Assembly (NCBI GenBank): GCA_018873225.1
Contig: JAEILZ010000007.1
Location: forward strand, 930,001-994,000
Direction of reading: 5' to 3'
Length of the DNA stretch: 64,000 nt
From: [Phialemoniopsis] sp. UDSM-2020
Taxonomy: Eukaryota > Ascomycota > Sordariomycetes > Thyridiales > Thyridiaceae
The notes under the pieces were generated by a model. The model was not told the origin of the DNA. It searched no databases and saw nothing but the letters and a program-made list of their open reading frames with translations. Shown piece after piece: positions 1-9,412 of this stretch. Both the position numbers and the translations under genes were made by a program. The first letter of the stretch is position 1. Each line of letters opens with the position of its first letter.

Positions 1-587
1 CGGTAAATCCCATACTAGCTGCCAAGTCAGCTCATTCATTCCGCAATGATCTCCTCGTTTCGACGCGACTGAAAACCTCACCTCTCGGACGTCTCTACAC
101 CGACATCACCAAAGCTAACCATTATTCTTTCGATTACTACCCTGCAAAATACACGAAGCGCCTCTTTGGAATGGAAAGGAGCTACGATGCATTACCCGAA
201 GATGAAGCTGTTCAGGTAGGGTTCGCTTTTCACGTCGTATATTGGATCGACACCTCAGCTGACGTTCTTTTCCCCCTTCCTCAGGTTGCTACCAGCATCA
301 TCAAAGCAGCGGGCAAGATTAGTGATAAAAGTACCAAGTATCTCATTCTTGGCAGACGTCTTTGTTTGCTAATAGTCATGATGAACCTTATGTTCTCACT
401 CATGTCCGTAGCAATCGGGGATTTTCCCGTCAACGAGCTGGTTCGCGAGCTCTTTTCGTGGACTGGAGCTGTCAGTGGAGGGTTGTTGATTGCGTCACGC
501 GCCCTTTCACCCTCGAAGATCTGCATTTTTAGGTGCGCGATAGGCTCGGCTGTAGGGGGGTCCTCGGCCTTGCTGTTGCTCAGGTAG
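1..587 (+). CDS. 3' part of unknown membrane-associated protein
   Basis: An open frame enters from the left edge (codons from base 3) and reads to a TAG at 585-587. A likely phase-0 intron of 69 bases lies at 216-284 (donor GTAGGG, acceptor CTCAG); because its length is a multiple of three the frame is open either way. The visible part is about 170 residues. The first 70 are polar and aromatic-rich. After the intron come a Leu/Met/Val-rich segment that could span a membrane and a second Gly/Ala/Leu-rich segment near the end. I do not recognise the family. The extreme C-terminus could be altered by a further unseen intron. The opposite strand has an ORF of similar length (281-721), but the frame entering from the left edge and the clean intron favour this strand. 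Confidence 0.45.
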   Translation, partial: VNPILAAKSAHSFRNDLLVSTRLKTSPLGRLYTDITKANHYSFDYYPAKYTKRLFGMERSYDALPEDEAVQVGFAFHVVYWIDTSADVLFPLPQVATSIIKAAGKISDKSTKYLILGRRLCLLIVMMNLMFSLMSVAIGDFPVNELVRELFSWTGAVSGGLLIASRALSPSKICIFRCAIGSAVGGSSALLLLR

Positions 588-779
588 TCGTACGAGTACA
601 TGTTTGTCGTTTCTGGGAGGTCATCGACGTGGAAAGCCAAAAGGCTACTTGAATCTTCATTCAGACGACCTGAAAGTCGCTCAAGTTGGCATCCGTTGCT
701 TGACTGGTGCGATATACACACAAACAGACAGATACTATCTCCTGTTGATCATGGTGCGCGCTCTTGATGATTACATAGA

Positions 780-2461
780 CTAATTGTCAACAAGCGTCCC
801 ATCGGCCATACCGAACGCCGCGGCGATGTCATTCGTCGTCCTCTCCATGTCGCCTGACCAGTTCTTCTTCTCCGCCTCAGCTATCCTTTTCCGGCTATGC
901 AGCAGCCTCTCAGCCACGTCCGGCCAGCCCATTCGCGTCTTTCCAAAATCAAGCGCTGTCATGGACAGATCAAGGTCGATTGGTACAAGCTGTCCGTGCC
1001 GCTTCAGCACCTTGCCATCCACGATCACCGTATTGACGTCGGCGATGGACGAGTGCAGTACAATGGCGGCCACAGGGTCCTGCTCAGCGGCACACACCAT
1101 CCCAGGACTAAGCCCGTCAAAGATAACAACGTCGGCAAGCTTCCCCTCTTCCAGCGAGCCAATCTGCTTCTCCATCCCCACAGCCCGCGCACCCTGGATG
1201 GTGCCCAGTCGAAAAGCATCCTGCACCGAAGTGCGCAGATGCTTTGCTGCCTTGCCCTGCTTGATCAGCTCATCGGTACGCTGGCCGCGCTCAGTCTGCA
1301 AGGCCAGCCGCATCTGATTGACGATGCTTGATCCGTTGTTACTGTGGCAGTCGACTCCGAACGAGGTGATGTGCTTGACATTATCCTGAAAGCAAACAGG
1401 GAGTCCCAAACCCATCTGGATTTCCGTATCTGGAGTGGACGAGATATATGCCTTGGCTGCGTTCAATTTCGCAGCATCCGATTCCGTCAAGTTGTTCGCG
1501 TGGGATATCAGAACATCAGGTCCGAGGAGGCCATGACCGTCAATCATGTCCACGAGAGAGTGTTGCCCTTTGACCTGTCAGATTTGAGAACTTGATGGGG
1601 GATTATGAGAAACTAACCAAATACTGCATTACGAACGTAGTGAGTAGTGATGACTTTCGATCCAGCCTTACGGCACCGGTCGTACAGGTCTCTCACCAAG
1701 TCTGTGGGAAGAAACAAAGCGTCGAAGGCCAGTCCAATATGGACTCGGCCATTCCCGTACGGACCAGCCTTGGTAAGTTCTTCAGCTTGCTCTACCGCCC
1801 AATCAGGCAAGAAGTCTGGGTCCATGGTCAAGACCGGGTCCCATTGCTTGACTCTTGCCGTCGGGGCGTAGCAGAAAATAGACCGTATCCCCGAGGAGAC
1901 GGTGGCCGCGACGGCGCTGGTATCTGCGCGTATTTAGAACAAACATCTCAACACCGGGGCTGGGTTAGCTGCATTGACTCACTGTGTGCTGGAGAATAGT
2001 TCATATGGGCGTGATCAACAACAGTCGTCGTGGCCGCATTGATCGCTTCCATGCACCCGCCCAATTCTCCCCAGAAGATATCCTCTGGCGTATAGTTGTA
2101 CGATTGCATGTTACCTGCGAATGAGTAAGTTACGGGTGGCGCTACCTGATTAGCACGAGACGGGATGTTGCGGACCGGTGAAACCATATTCCAACAAGGT
2201 CTGGTCGGCATGTCGTCCCTTGAGCTGCGTCTGCCATACATGATGATGCGTGTCTACGAAGCCTGGCGATAGGATCTTCCCGGTGCAATCAATCACCTCC
2301 GTTATCGCCGACGGAGACGTTATTTTTGCCGCGATCTTCGCGATCTTTCCGCCCTCAATGAGCAGCGAGTGCTCTCGTAGAGCGATGACTCGGTCATCGT
2401 CCCCACCTCTGGGAACCAGAATGGTCGCATTCTGCAAGAGGAGTGATGGAGCTCGGGCCAT
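780..2461 (-). CDS. Amidohydrolase (ATZ/TRZ chlorohydrolase / deaminase type)
   Basis: Metal-dependent hydrolase of the amidohydrolase superfamily, subgroup of guanine/8-oxoguanine deaminases and triazine hydrolases. Four exons: 2461-2176, 2114-1983, 1923-1625 and 1574-780, about 503 residues, the normal length. Visible motifs: the N-terminal beta-sandwich leading to the metal-binding HxH in VDTHHHVWQ, a VVDHAHMN strand, TTHYV (third metal His region), SHANNLTESD, the catalytic Asp region FGVDCHSNN, and the C-terminal EGKLADVVIFDG strand that closes the sandwich. There is no signal peptide, so it should be cytosolic. It lies head-to-tail with the aldolase-like gene just upstream, so a shared ring-opening or deamination pathway is possible. 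The donors of introns 1 and 3 are weak (GTCCGC, GTATTT), so those borders could shift slightly. The substrate cannot be assigned from sequence. Confidence 0.88.
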
Positions 2462-2861
2462 AATATGTTATCTTACGCCGTAATAGTGTTTGGGCCGGTC
2501 TTTTTGTGCTGTCGTATCAACGCCGAGTTATGGTTGACTCGTTTTGAATTAAGTTATGGATGCCTTTTATTTGTATTTGTAAGCCGTTGACAGAAATTGG
2601 TCTGACATCGACGTCAGTCAGCATGATTGCCGCATTAGCTCCAGGTGAAACCACACCTTGATACCAGTAACAAGCGCGGAGTCGGGACGTCTGGGATTGT
2701 GCTCCTTCCCCTTCATCCCTGTCAGCTAAATATTTTCTTTTTGCCAAAATTGAGAATGTTTCTATTGCTACCAAACTTGCAATTCAAAAATGCATATATG
2801 CTCATTTTGAACGAACTCAACTCTATTTACATGATCATATCTAGTCAAGTTTTGAGAGATA
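2462..2861. promoter_or_regulatory. Spacer: amidohydrolase promoter and aldolase 3' end
   Basis: This 400-base A/T-rich stretch separates the amidohydrolase start codon (2461, minus strand) from the stop of the upstream aldolase-like gene. It must hold the amidohydrolase promoter and the aldolase 3' UTR. No convincing ORF or repeat is seen. Confidence 0.5.
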
Positions 2862-3812
2862 TTATGCAACGCGAGGCAAAGAAGCAGCGGCGATAGCCTG
2901 GTGAATCTCAACATCCGCCCCCTTCTCCAACGGCAACAGTGGTGATCGTACAGTAGCATGATCGAGAATCCCTCGAGCCACCAAAGCATGCTTCAGAGCC
3001 ACAGTACCCTCCATGTGTGAACCACGGTGGTACACAGCCTTGGTCACCGGAAGCAGCTGATCGTGAATCGCCCTCGCCTTCTTGTAGTCCTGCGCCTTGC
3101 CCGCTTTGATAAGCTCAATCAGAGGCTCCGGAGCGATGTTTCCATAGCCAACGAGCATACCGTCTACATCAAACGCCGTGTGCAGCAGGTACTCGTCGTG
3201 GCAGGTCAGCACCTGCAGATCCGGGCGCTCTCGGCGGATCACGGGAATCTCCGTGTCCCACCGGCGCATGTTGCGCACGCCGTTCTTCATCGCGAACACA
3301 CCCGGCTGCGCCGAGATGTCGAGCAGCGTCTGCAGATTGTACGTCGCCTTGGTGACGTCCGGGTATTGGAACAGAATGAGGGGCAGGCCGCTGACCTCGT
3401 AGACGACCTTGTACCTGTCCTGCGGCGCGCCGGGCTGGTAGCCGAAGCGCAGCCAGCCGTGCGAGGGGTAGAGTAGGCCCGCTGCGGCACCGGCCTCACG
3501 GGCGCGCTTGGCTTCTAGCGCGGCGACTTCGGTGCCCTCGCCAGTGATGCCGGCGATGATGGGGATCTTGTTGTCGACGGACTTGACGAATGCCTTGATT
3601 ACGGCAAGCTGCTCGTCTTGGGTGAGGAAAGTACCTTCTCCGGCGTGGCCGAGCACCACTAGACCCTTGACGCCATCTATACTGCCTAGCCATGAGCCAA
3701 GGCGGTGGATCGCATCGAAGTCGACTTTGCCATCTCGTGTGAAGGGTGTGACTGGGGCAGGCGTGAGACCCCTAAGGTCTAGGCCGAACGAGTTTCCAGA
3801 GTATGAGCCCAT
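2862..3812 (-). CDS. Dihydrodipicolinate synthase (DapA/NanA)-family aldolase
   Basis: Single-exon protein of 316 residues, the usual size for class I pyruvate-dependent (beta/alpha)8 aldolases. The Schiff-base lysine is Lys176 in FAMKNG and the catalytic tyrosine is Tyr150 in LFQYPD. The N-terminal GLTPAPVTPF strand is typical. The usual GTTGE loop is replaced by GHAGEGTFLT, which argues against lysine biosynthesis (a pathway fungi lack) and for a catabolic 2-oxo-acid aldolase or lyase such as a 4-hydroxy-2-oxoglutarate or keto-deoxy-sugar aldolase. There is no signal peptide. It lies directly upstream of the amidohydrolase on the same strand, so the two may be co-expressed. The substrate is not known. 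Confidence 0.9.
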   Translation of the reverse strand: MGSYSGNSFGLDLRGLTPAPVTPFTRDGKVDFDAIHRLGSWLGSIDGVKGLVVLGHAGEGTFLTQDEQLAVIKAFVKSVDNKIPIIAGITGEGTEVAALEAKRAREAGAAAGLLYPSHGWLRFGYQPGAPQDRYKVVYEVSGLPLILFQYPDVTKATYNLQTLLDISAQPGVFAMKNGVRNMRRWDTEIPVIRRERPDLQVLTCHDEYLLHTAFDVDGMLVGYGNIAPEPLIELIKAGKAQDYKKARAIHDQLLPVTKAVYHRGSHMEGTVALKHALVARGILDHATVRSPLLPLEKGADVEIHQAIAAASLPRVA

Positions 3813-4811
3813 GTTGTCGACTTTGATTGTGAAATGTCAAACGAACCGACGATTGTTTTATGAAAGAGACTATTGCAGTTTAACTTGATAATAGGAATAG
3901 ATGATACTATCACTTTGACAGGATGCTATGCACTCCTTTATACAGGTGCATCGTCAAACATGTTCAACATCGGCATTTGCTTCACAAGCACACAGTTGTT
4001 TAATGCATATCCAGAGGATTCGGGATCGCTAGGTCGGATCCATGCGTTCGCCCGTGGAGCACCGGTAACAGAAAGTGTTGATGGGGAAATCCGTGGTTTC
4101 CGAGACCTCTTCGCCTCTTCCGTCTGCTTGCCAAAAGTGGGTTTCCGAGAGACTGATCGAATATTTAGCCCAAGACACTGGTCCCCACCAATTGACCTCC
4201 ACCGGCACTCCTCCGAGCGAATCCGGTGCTCTGTGCGTTCGGTTCTCGACACGCAGGATCTCGTATTTGCAACTCATTACTACTGGACAAGGGGGAAAAG
4301 TTAGTGTTAGTGTACGTTAACGGGTTCATGTTGGGATTTACTAAAGATGAACACTCCTCGCTCCATTTCAACTGGCAACACGGCAATGGTTAGAGCCGAG
4401 ACGCCCACCGATGATCGACGGCAGATGCCCGTGGGGGCGTTAACGAGCCGGTCAGTGGGGCCACCCATCTCACGAGACCAGGATGCCACAAACGTCACCT
4501 ACGAGCCCAAGCCCGAGCCCTCACAATGGGGAGCAAGCGCCGGCTTCTTGGTCATTCTAGGCAGCCTCGTGTCAGACATATAGAGATTCGCTTTCATAAA
4601 GGGATGAAAGGCACGTCTAAAAGTGAATGATGAGGTTTCGTGTCTGTCGGCCCTCTCAGCTGTCTACTCTATATAAAAGCCTAATATAAATTACGCATCG
4701 CATCGATTACGATTTTCTATCTTGTGAATAGGCGAGTGCCACCCTGAATCCTCCAGTGGTTGTGAGCCAGACGTCCCACAGGTAACTATATTCAAAGGCA
4801 TTCATTCCCCC
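3813..4811. other. Intergenic, no supported gene
   Basis: About 1 kb between the aldolase start and the stop of the sugar transporter. Several ORFs of 60-145 codons overlap on both strands. The best-looking one (4029-4277, minus, 82 codons) has no recognisable family, intron or signal peptide. The interval should carry the promoter of the aldolase gene and the 3' UTR of the transporter. Confidence 0.4.
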
Positions 4812-6511
4812 TCACTCGAAAGGTTCCTGGTAGTCCCCCATTTTTCGAGGAGGAACTCTAGCCTCGAAAAGCCGATCAATCTCGTCAAAGGTCTTGCCCT
4901 TAAGCTCGGGAACGTACAACCAGCTGCCAAACGTCGCAATGAGGGCCAATCCACCAAAGATGAAGCCGACCTTGCCCCTCAGGTTCCCCTCGTCCGGGTT
5001 CACCATGTATGGGATGGCAAAGTTCATGACAAGACCGCACAGCGACTGCGTCGCCGTGGCCAAGGACATGGTCTTGGCTCGTAGTACGGTGCTTGAGGCC
5101 TCGCCGAGAATCGCAAACGCCATGGCGCCGATGGTCAGGAAGTAGACAAAGGCATACACGACAGTGGAGCCGGCCTGCACCCATCCGGCGCCGCTGGTGG
5201 GGACGACATCCATGATTCCGATGAGTAGGAGCAGCGCCGTGAGGATAGCCATGCCCGACACGAAGATGACGCGCCGGCCGTATCTTTCTACGACGAACCA
5301 GCTGCAGATGTTGCCGGCGACGCCACATGCCGTCACGCCTACGCCGAGGTCAAACGACTTGGACACGTCGAGTCCAGCAAGCTGGAAGAAGTATGTCGAG
5401 TACCCGAGGACAAAGACGATGCCGACGAGATGCTGACAGAGGAACACCCCGGCCGATATGCCGCTGCGCAGCCTGTTTGTCCCTTTGAAGCAGTCCACGA
5501 ACCTGACCTCGTGCAGCGTGTCTCTGGACTCAACCTCGATCGTGGCCTGAATGCCGAGCAGCCTCTTTTCAGCATCGTATTGGGATCCGTAGAGCGTGCG
5601 AATCGCCTTGAGCGCCTGGTCTCGCTTCCCCTTCTTCACTAGATGCCAGGGGCTCTCTGGGGAGAACGGAAGGCAGACCAGAAGGAAGCCGACGAAGAAC
5701 AACTGTGTGATGAAGGGTCCGCGGTACGCCCAGCGATCCTCTCGCTCGCCAAATCCTTTGACAACAGCGTTAGACAGGAGCTGGCCGATGGCAATGCCGA
5801 GGTTTACACCGGCCGTAGCGAAGCCGCGGAGGGCGACAGGAGCGAGCTCACTGGCCATGAGTGGCGCAAGAGTGAGGTAGAAGCCAAGGCCGACGCCGAG
5901 GATGAGCTTGGAAAAGAGGAAAGCTAAGCGGTCATTGCTCGCGACCTCGCCTGCAATGCCGCCCGCGGCGACGACGAGGCCGACGAGCAGCGCGCTCTTC
6001 CTGCCGGCAAAGTCGGCGGTCCAACTGGCAGCAAAGCCGCCGAAAAAGCTCGTCACCGTGCTGCCAACGTTGAAGGCCGTCTGCCAGGAGGCTGGGAGGA
6101 TGGCTTCGCCGTCCTTGACGTATCCAAAGTCTTTGCGGAACTCGGCCACCGATATCATCGCGCCGTTGATCTGGGCGTCGAAACCCCTGAGTAAATAAGG
6201 CCGGTCAGTCTTTTATTATGATGGAAGTAGAAGTCAACAAGAAAGCTGGTGGCTTACCATCCTACAGCAGCCATGGCCCAGAAGAAGCACCACCAGATGA
6301 TCTTCTTGTGATTCGTGAGGACATCGTGCATGGTCAGCTCATGCTCTTGTTGGATGGCATTGAATGCCGAGTTCTTTTCGGCAGAGGGATCCGAAGCTGT
6401 GAGCTCGGCTGCATGTTGGACTTGGGCGTCGTCCGCTTTGTCCATGGTGAAGATAGAGGAAAGTTTCTTGTAGTGACACAAGTCAGGAGTTGTACCTTGC
6501 TCGGTTGCCAA
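4812..6511 (-). CDS. MFS sugar transporter (maltose/alpha-glucoside permease type)
   Basis: Twelve-helix sugar:proton symporter of the MFS SP family, plasma membrane. Two exons, 6511-6258 and 6186-4812, joined by a 71-base intron (GTAAGC...CTCAG) that restores the FxWGFDAQINGA helix 1; 542 residues. An internal Met at 6445 is an alternative start. Family signatures seen: DFAGRKSAL after helix 2, PESPWHLVKKGK before the central loop (PESPRWL-like), ERYGRR in loop 8-9, and the C-terminal PELKGKTFDEIDRLFE (PETKG motif). The cytoplasmic N-terminus with a HELTMHDVLTNH-type segment resembles yeast and fungal Mal-type permeases. It is divergently placed to a Zn2Cys6 gene, a common arrangement for inducible sugar uptake. 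The sugar is not predictable. Confidence 0.93.
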
Positions 6512-7112
6512 AGATTGGTTGTCTGTACAAAAGCCCGGCCGTCAAATGAGGATCAACGCATGGGAGCGGAAAACTCAGTGTCTTATAGTTCGGGTTGCGC
6601 TGCGATGACCGGACTCACCACCACCCTCGGACGCTGCCTCGGGTTAGGTTCTTGGGTTTCTTTCCTAGCTGAGGGGAACCGCGAATCGAGAACGATACCA
6701 TCGTATGCATTAGCGGGGACTAGCGAAGCTTTCCGAACCCCTGACCAGAAAGGCCAGCATCGTGCCAGGCACTTCACGGTAAGTCTAGCTTGGAGTTGCG
6801 TGACCTGACACTCCTTCCCCAGAATGCAGATCCGGAGGTTGCATGAGGGGATTATGGGGCATTCTCTAAATGCGACATTCCGCGAGCTCATGGTGGAGTG
6901 CAGCCCTAGACGCACCAGCGCTTGACCAACTTGAGGCTAGCCTTACCACTCTCGATCGCTCCTCGTGGATATATGAACGACATTCCGCGTCACCAATTCT
7001 CCCTCCGGGACATTCGACCTTTCTTGGCCATCTAGAGCAGACAACATTGTCACCCCATTGAGATCCCCGTGTTGCCCTTCCCCGTTCCACGATCAGATCA
7101 TTTGGGGTAGAC
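6512..7112. promoter_or_regulatory. Divergent promoter, sugar transporter / Zn2Cys6 regulator
   Basis: A 601-base spacer lies between two outward-facing start codons, so it must contain both promoters and probably the binding sites of the adjacent regulator. I did not find an obvious CGG-N-CCG pair that stands out from background. Confidence 0.55.
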
Positions 7113-8990
7113 ATGGAGCTGGACACCTGGCTAGCAGCCACCCCACACGAGTCAAACGCGCGACAGACTTCGCCGGAGCGTCTCTCGAGACCCTCGCCTC
7201 GGGGCACCGCCTCGTATCCCCGACGGCGAGCCGTCAAAGCGTGCCAGACCTGCCGAGCACGACGAACGAAGTGCGACAATCGGAAACCATCGTGTTCGTT
7301 CTGTCTGAAAGTCGGAGCGACGTGCGTACAGTCGCCAACAGACTTGTCGAGCTTTGACCCGGCAAGCCTCAAAATCTTAGAGCGCCTAGATGACCTTGAA
7401 GAGGTTTTCAAGTCGGCGCTGAGCTTGCAGGGGCCGGCCTCAAGCCATAACCAAGACGGCGGACAGAGTCCCGAATTGCGGGTGACGAAGTCACCGGACC
7501 AGCCCCTGCATACAAGCGTGGTGACACCCGTGTCGGCACGCCAAGTACTTTCCTGGCCTTATTTCCGGCCCATTGCGTCCAAGGAGTTCTCGTCTCCAGA
7601 GTCTTCTCATCATCAGCAGACTCTGCTAGGGCTGTCTAGACAATCGCCCGTTTCGGTAGTGGGTGCTGTAGATCTAGAACCAGGGCGCACCCATCACCTG
7701 GTGGAGAACTTCCTCAATTACGTCCACATCAAGAACCCCGTATTCGATGAGAGAAGTATCGGGCGACTGGTGCAGTCGGTCACCCTTAATGGACTCGACT
7801 GGTCTCCCGAATCATGCCTCTTTCTGCTGATCTGCGCCCTGGGCTCTATCGCGACTCCCTTCGGGCCAAGCCTGGACACGATGCCATCATCCGAGGCCTA
7901 CGGCAGGGCACAAGGCTTCTTCCAAGCCGCCCAGAAACGTTTAGGCATGATTCTGTGTTCTGACGACATCTTGGCTCCACAATGTCTCTTCCTTTCGGGG
8001 GTGTTCATGATGTGCACGTTCCAGGTACCGAAGGCATGGAGGTTCTTCCTGCAGGCCCTAGCTCACTGTCAGGATAAGAGGTTCTTGTCGTTTAGATCTC
8101 AGTCAGGGACAGATACCGGCGTGGAAAGTGGGCCGCAGACCTTGGACTCTGACACTCTCCATCAAGCCGTGTACTGGTCATCTTGGAAGTCGGAAAGGGA
8201 AGCACAGGGCCTCTTGTTCCTCCCCGACTTTTCCCACGAGGACCATGATTCAAGCCTGTATCCCACATTCTTCCCTACTCCCCCAGCCCCATCATCCGAA
8301 GTGGGCCCAGCGGATTGGGGACGGCAAAGGGAGCAGACCGCTTGGTACTTCTACCTGGCCGAGATCTCTCTGCGGCGCCTGGCCGCACGTATTGGCGATG
8401 AGATGCGGACACTGCAGAAGTCTCATCTCAATCTACAAGCATTTCTACATGCTGCAGCGGCTGCGGTATCCACCTATGAGGCTCAAGTCCAGGAATGGAT
8501 CAATTCCTTGCCGCCATCACTGTCACTCGATACGCCTGAAGACAGTGGCATTTGCCAATTCGTTCTTAAAGGTCATGCGATCAATGTGTTCGAGACTATA
8601 TACTGGCCCTTCTTGGCCGCCCGTCTGGCCTCGCCGGTCTCGGACTGGCTGGCACAGGAGCACTTTCTGGGCTACGCTCAACGTGCACTTGACAATCACG
8701 CGTGGAGGCTGAAAGCGAACGAACCAGGGTACAAGCATCGGCATCACGGGACATATCTCATGATGGAATCATGTTCGAGAAGCGCATTGATCCTCGTGGC
8801 CGCATACTGGCACATCGAATCTCTGTCTACTGAGAACCCTGTTGGCCCTATCCTGGCCATGCCTCGCGACTGGAGACAGTTGGTGAACAGTGTCTCGGGA
8901 CTTTTGGGCCATTGGAGTGGGGAAACGAATGACTTTGACGATGTGCGCTCTGTTCTTAGTCGGAATGGGTTTGCCAATGCAATAGATTAG
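7113..8990 (+). CDS. Zn(II)2Cys6 transcription factor
   Basis: Intronless gene of 625 residues. The zinc cluster at about residues 37-64 follows C-x2-C-x6-C-x6-C-x2-C-x6-C (ACQTCRARRTKCDNR...), with basic residues between the second and third Cys. It is followed by a short linker, a likely heptad dimerisation segment (LKILERLDDLEEVFKS), and a long fungal-type middle homology region with WxPESCLFLLICALGSIA and the usual helical, weakly conserved C-terminus. It is a nuclear DNA-binding regulator. The divergent sugar transporter and the downstream GH5 gene suggest a role in carbohydrate use; this is inferred only from position. Confidence 0.92.
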   Translation: MELDTWLAATPHESNARQTSPERLSRPSPRGTASYPRRRAVKACQTCRARRTKCDNRKPSCSFCLKVGATCVQSPTDLSSFDPASLKILERLDDLEEVFKSALSLQGPASSHNQDGGQSPELRVTKSPDQPLHTSVVTPVSARQVLSWPYFRPIASKEFSSPESSHHQQTLLGLSRQSPVSVVGAVDLEPGRTHHLVENFLNYVHIKNPVFDERSIGRLVQSVTLNGLDWSPESCLFLLICALGSIATPFGPSLDTMPSSEAYGRAQGFFQAAQKRLGMILCSDDILAPQCLFLSGVFMMCTFQVPKAWRFFLQALAHCQDKRFLSFRSQSGTDTGVESGPQTLDSDTLHQAVYWSSWKSEREAQGLLFLPDFSHEDHDSSLYPTFFPTPPAPSSEVGPADWGRQREQTAWYFYLAEISLRRLAARIGDEMRTLQKSHLNLQAFLHAAAAAVSTYEAQVQEWINSLPPSLSLDTPEDSGICQFVLKGHAINVFETIYWPFLAARLASPVSDWLAQEHFLGYAQRALDNHAWRLKANEPGYKHRHHGTYLMMESCSRSALILVAAYWHIESLSTENPVGPILAMPRDWRQLVNSVSGLLGHWSGETNDFDDVRSVLSRNGFANAID

Positions 8991-9412
8991 CCTAAATGCA
9001 ATAAGTCTAATAGGGATGAGATCTTCCTGCCCGCGTTTCTTTGCAAGCCACATGTCGAAGGAAGCAAGGTCTGCTGGTCTTGTTACGACGGCGACACTCG
9101 TGCATTGCATTACCGTCTCGGCAACGTACAGCACTTAGCTTAGCTTGACTCCTCGGCGTGGGACCGATGGCTTGATCGACCACCTCCACAGTGCTAGCTC
9201 GTCGCGGAGTCTCGCAGTTAAGAAATGCAAAGGTTGCGCGGGACTTGAGACAACCTCGTTGAAATTCGATTGATTGGGAGACTAGAGCATGATGGCTTAG
9301 CTAATGAGTTCCTCTAGGGGAGCTCGGTATAAAGCAGTTGACCGCTCAAGACTGCTCTTTTGGTCATGCCGAAGGTGTCTTGAGTGAACAACACCACATT
9401 TGCCCCCTCATC
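8991..9412 (+). promoter_or_regulatory. Promoter of GH5 gene with TATA box
   Basis: A 422-base spacer between the regulator stop and the GH5 start. TATAAA lies at 9328-9333, about 80 bases before the ATG at 9413, a usual fungal core-promoter spacing. No gene is seen. Confidence 0.55.

Noticed and set aside
281..721. 146-codon minus-strand ORF at the left end
   Set aside because: The plus-strand frame entering from the edge with a good 69-base intron explains this region better.
4029..4277. 82-codon minus-strand ORF in the spacer after the aldolase
   Set aside because: Reasonable amino-acid mix but no family, signal peptide, intron or conserved motif; overlapping ORFs of similar length exist in other frames.
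9338..9412. Upstream extension of the GH5 frame
   Set aside because: It starts at TTG, not ATG, and overlaps the region just after the TATA box, so it is 5' UTR.
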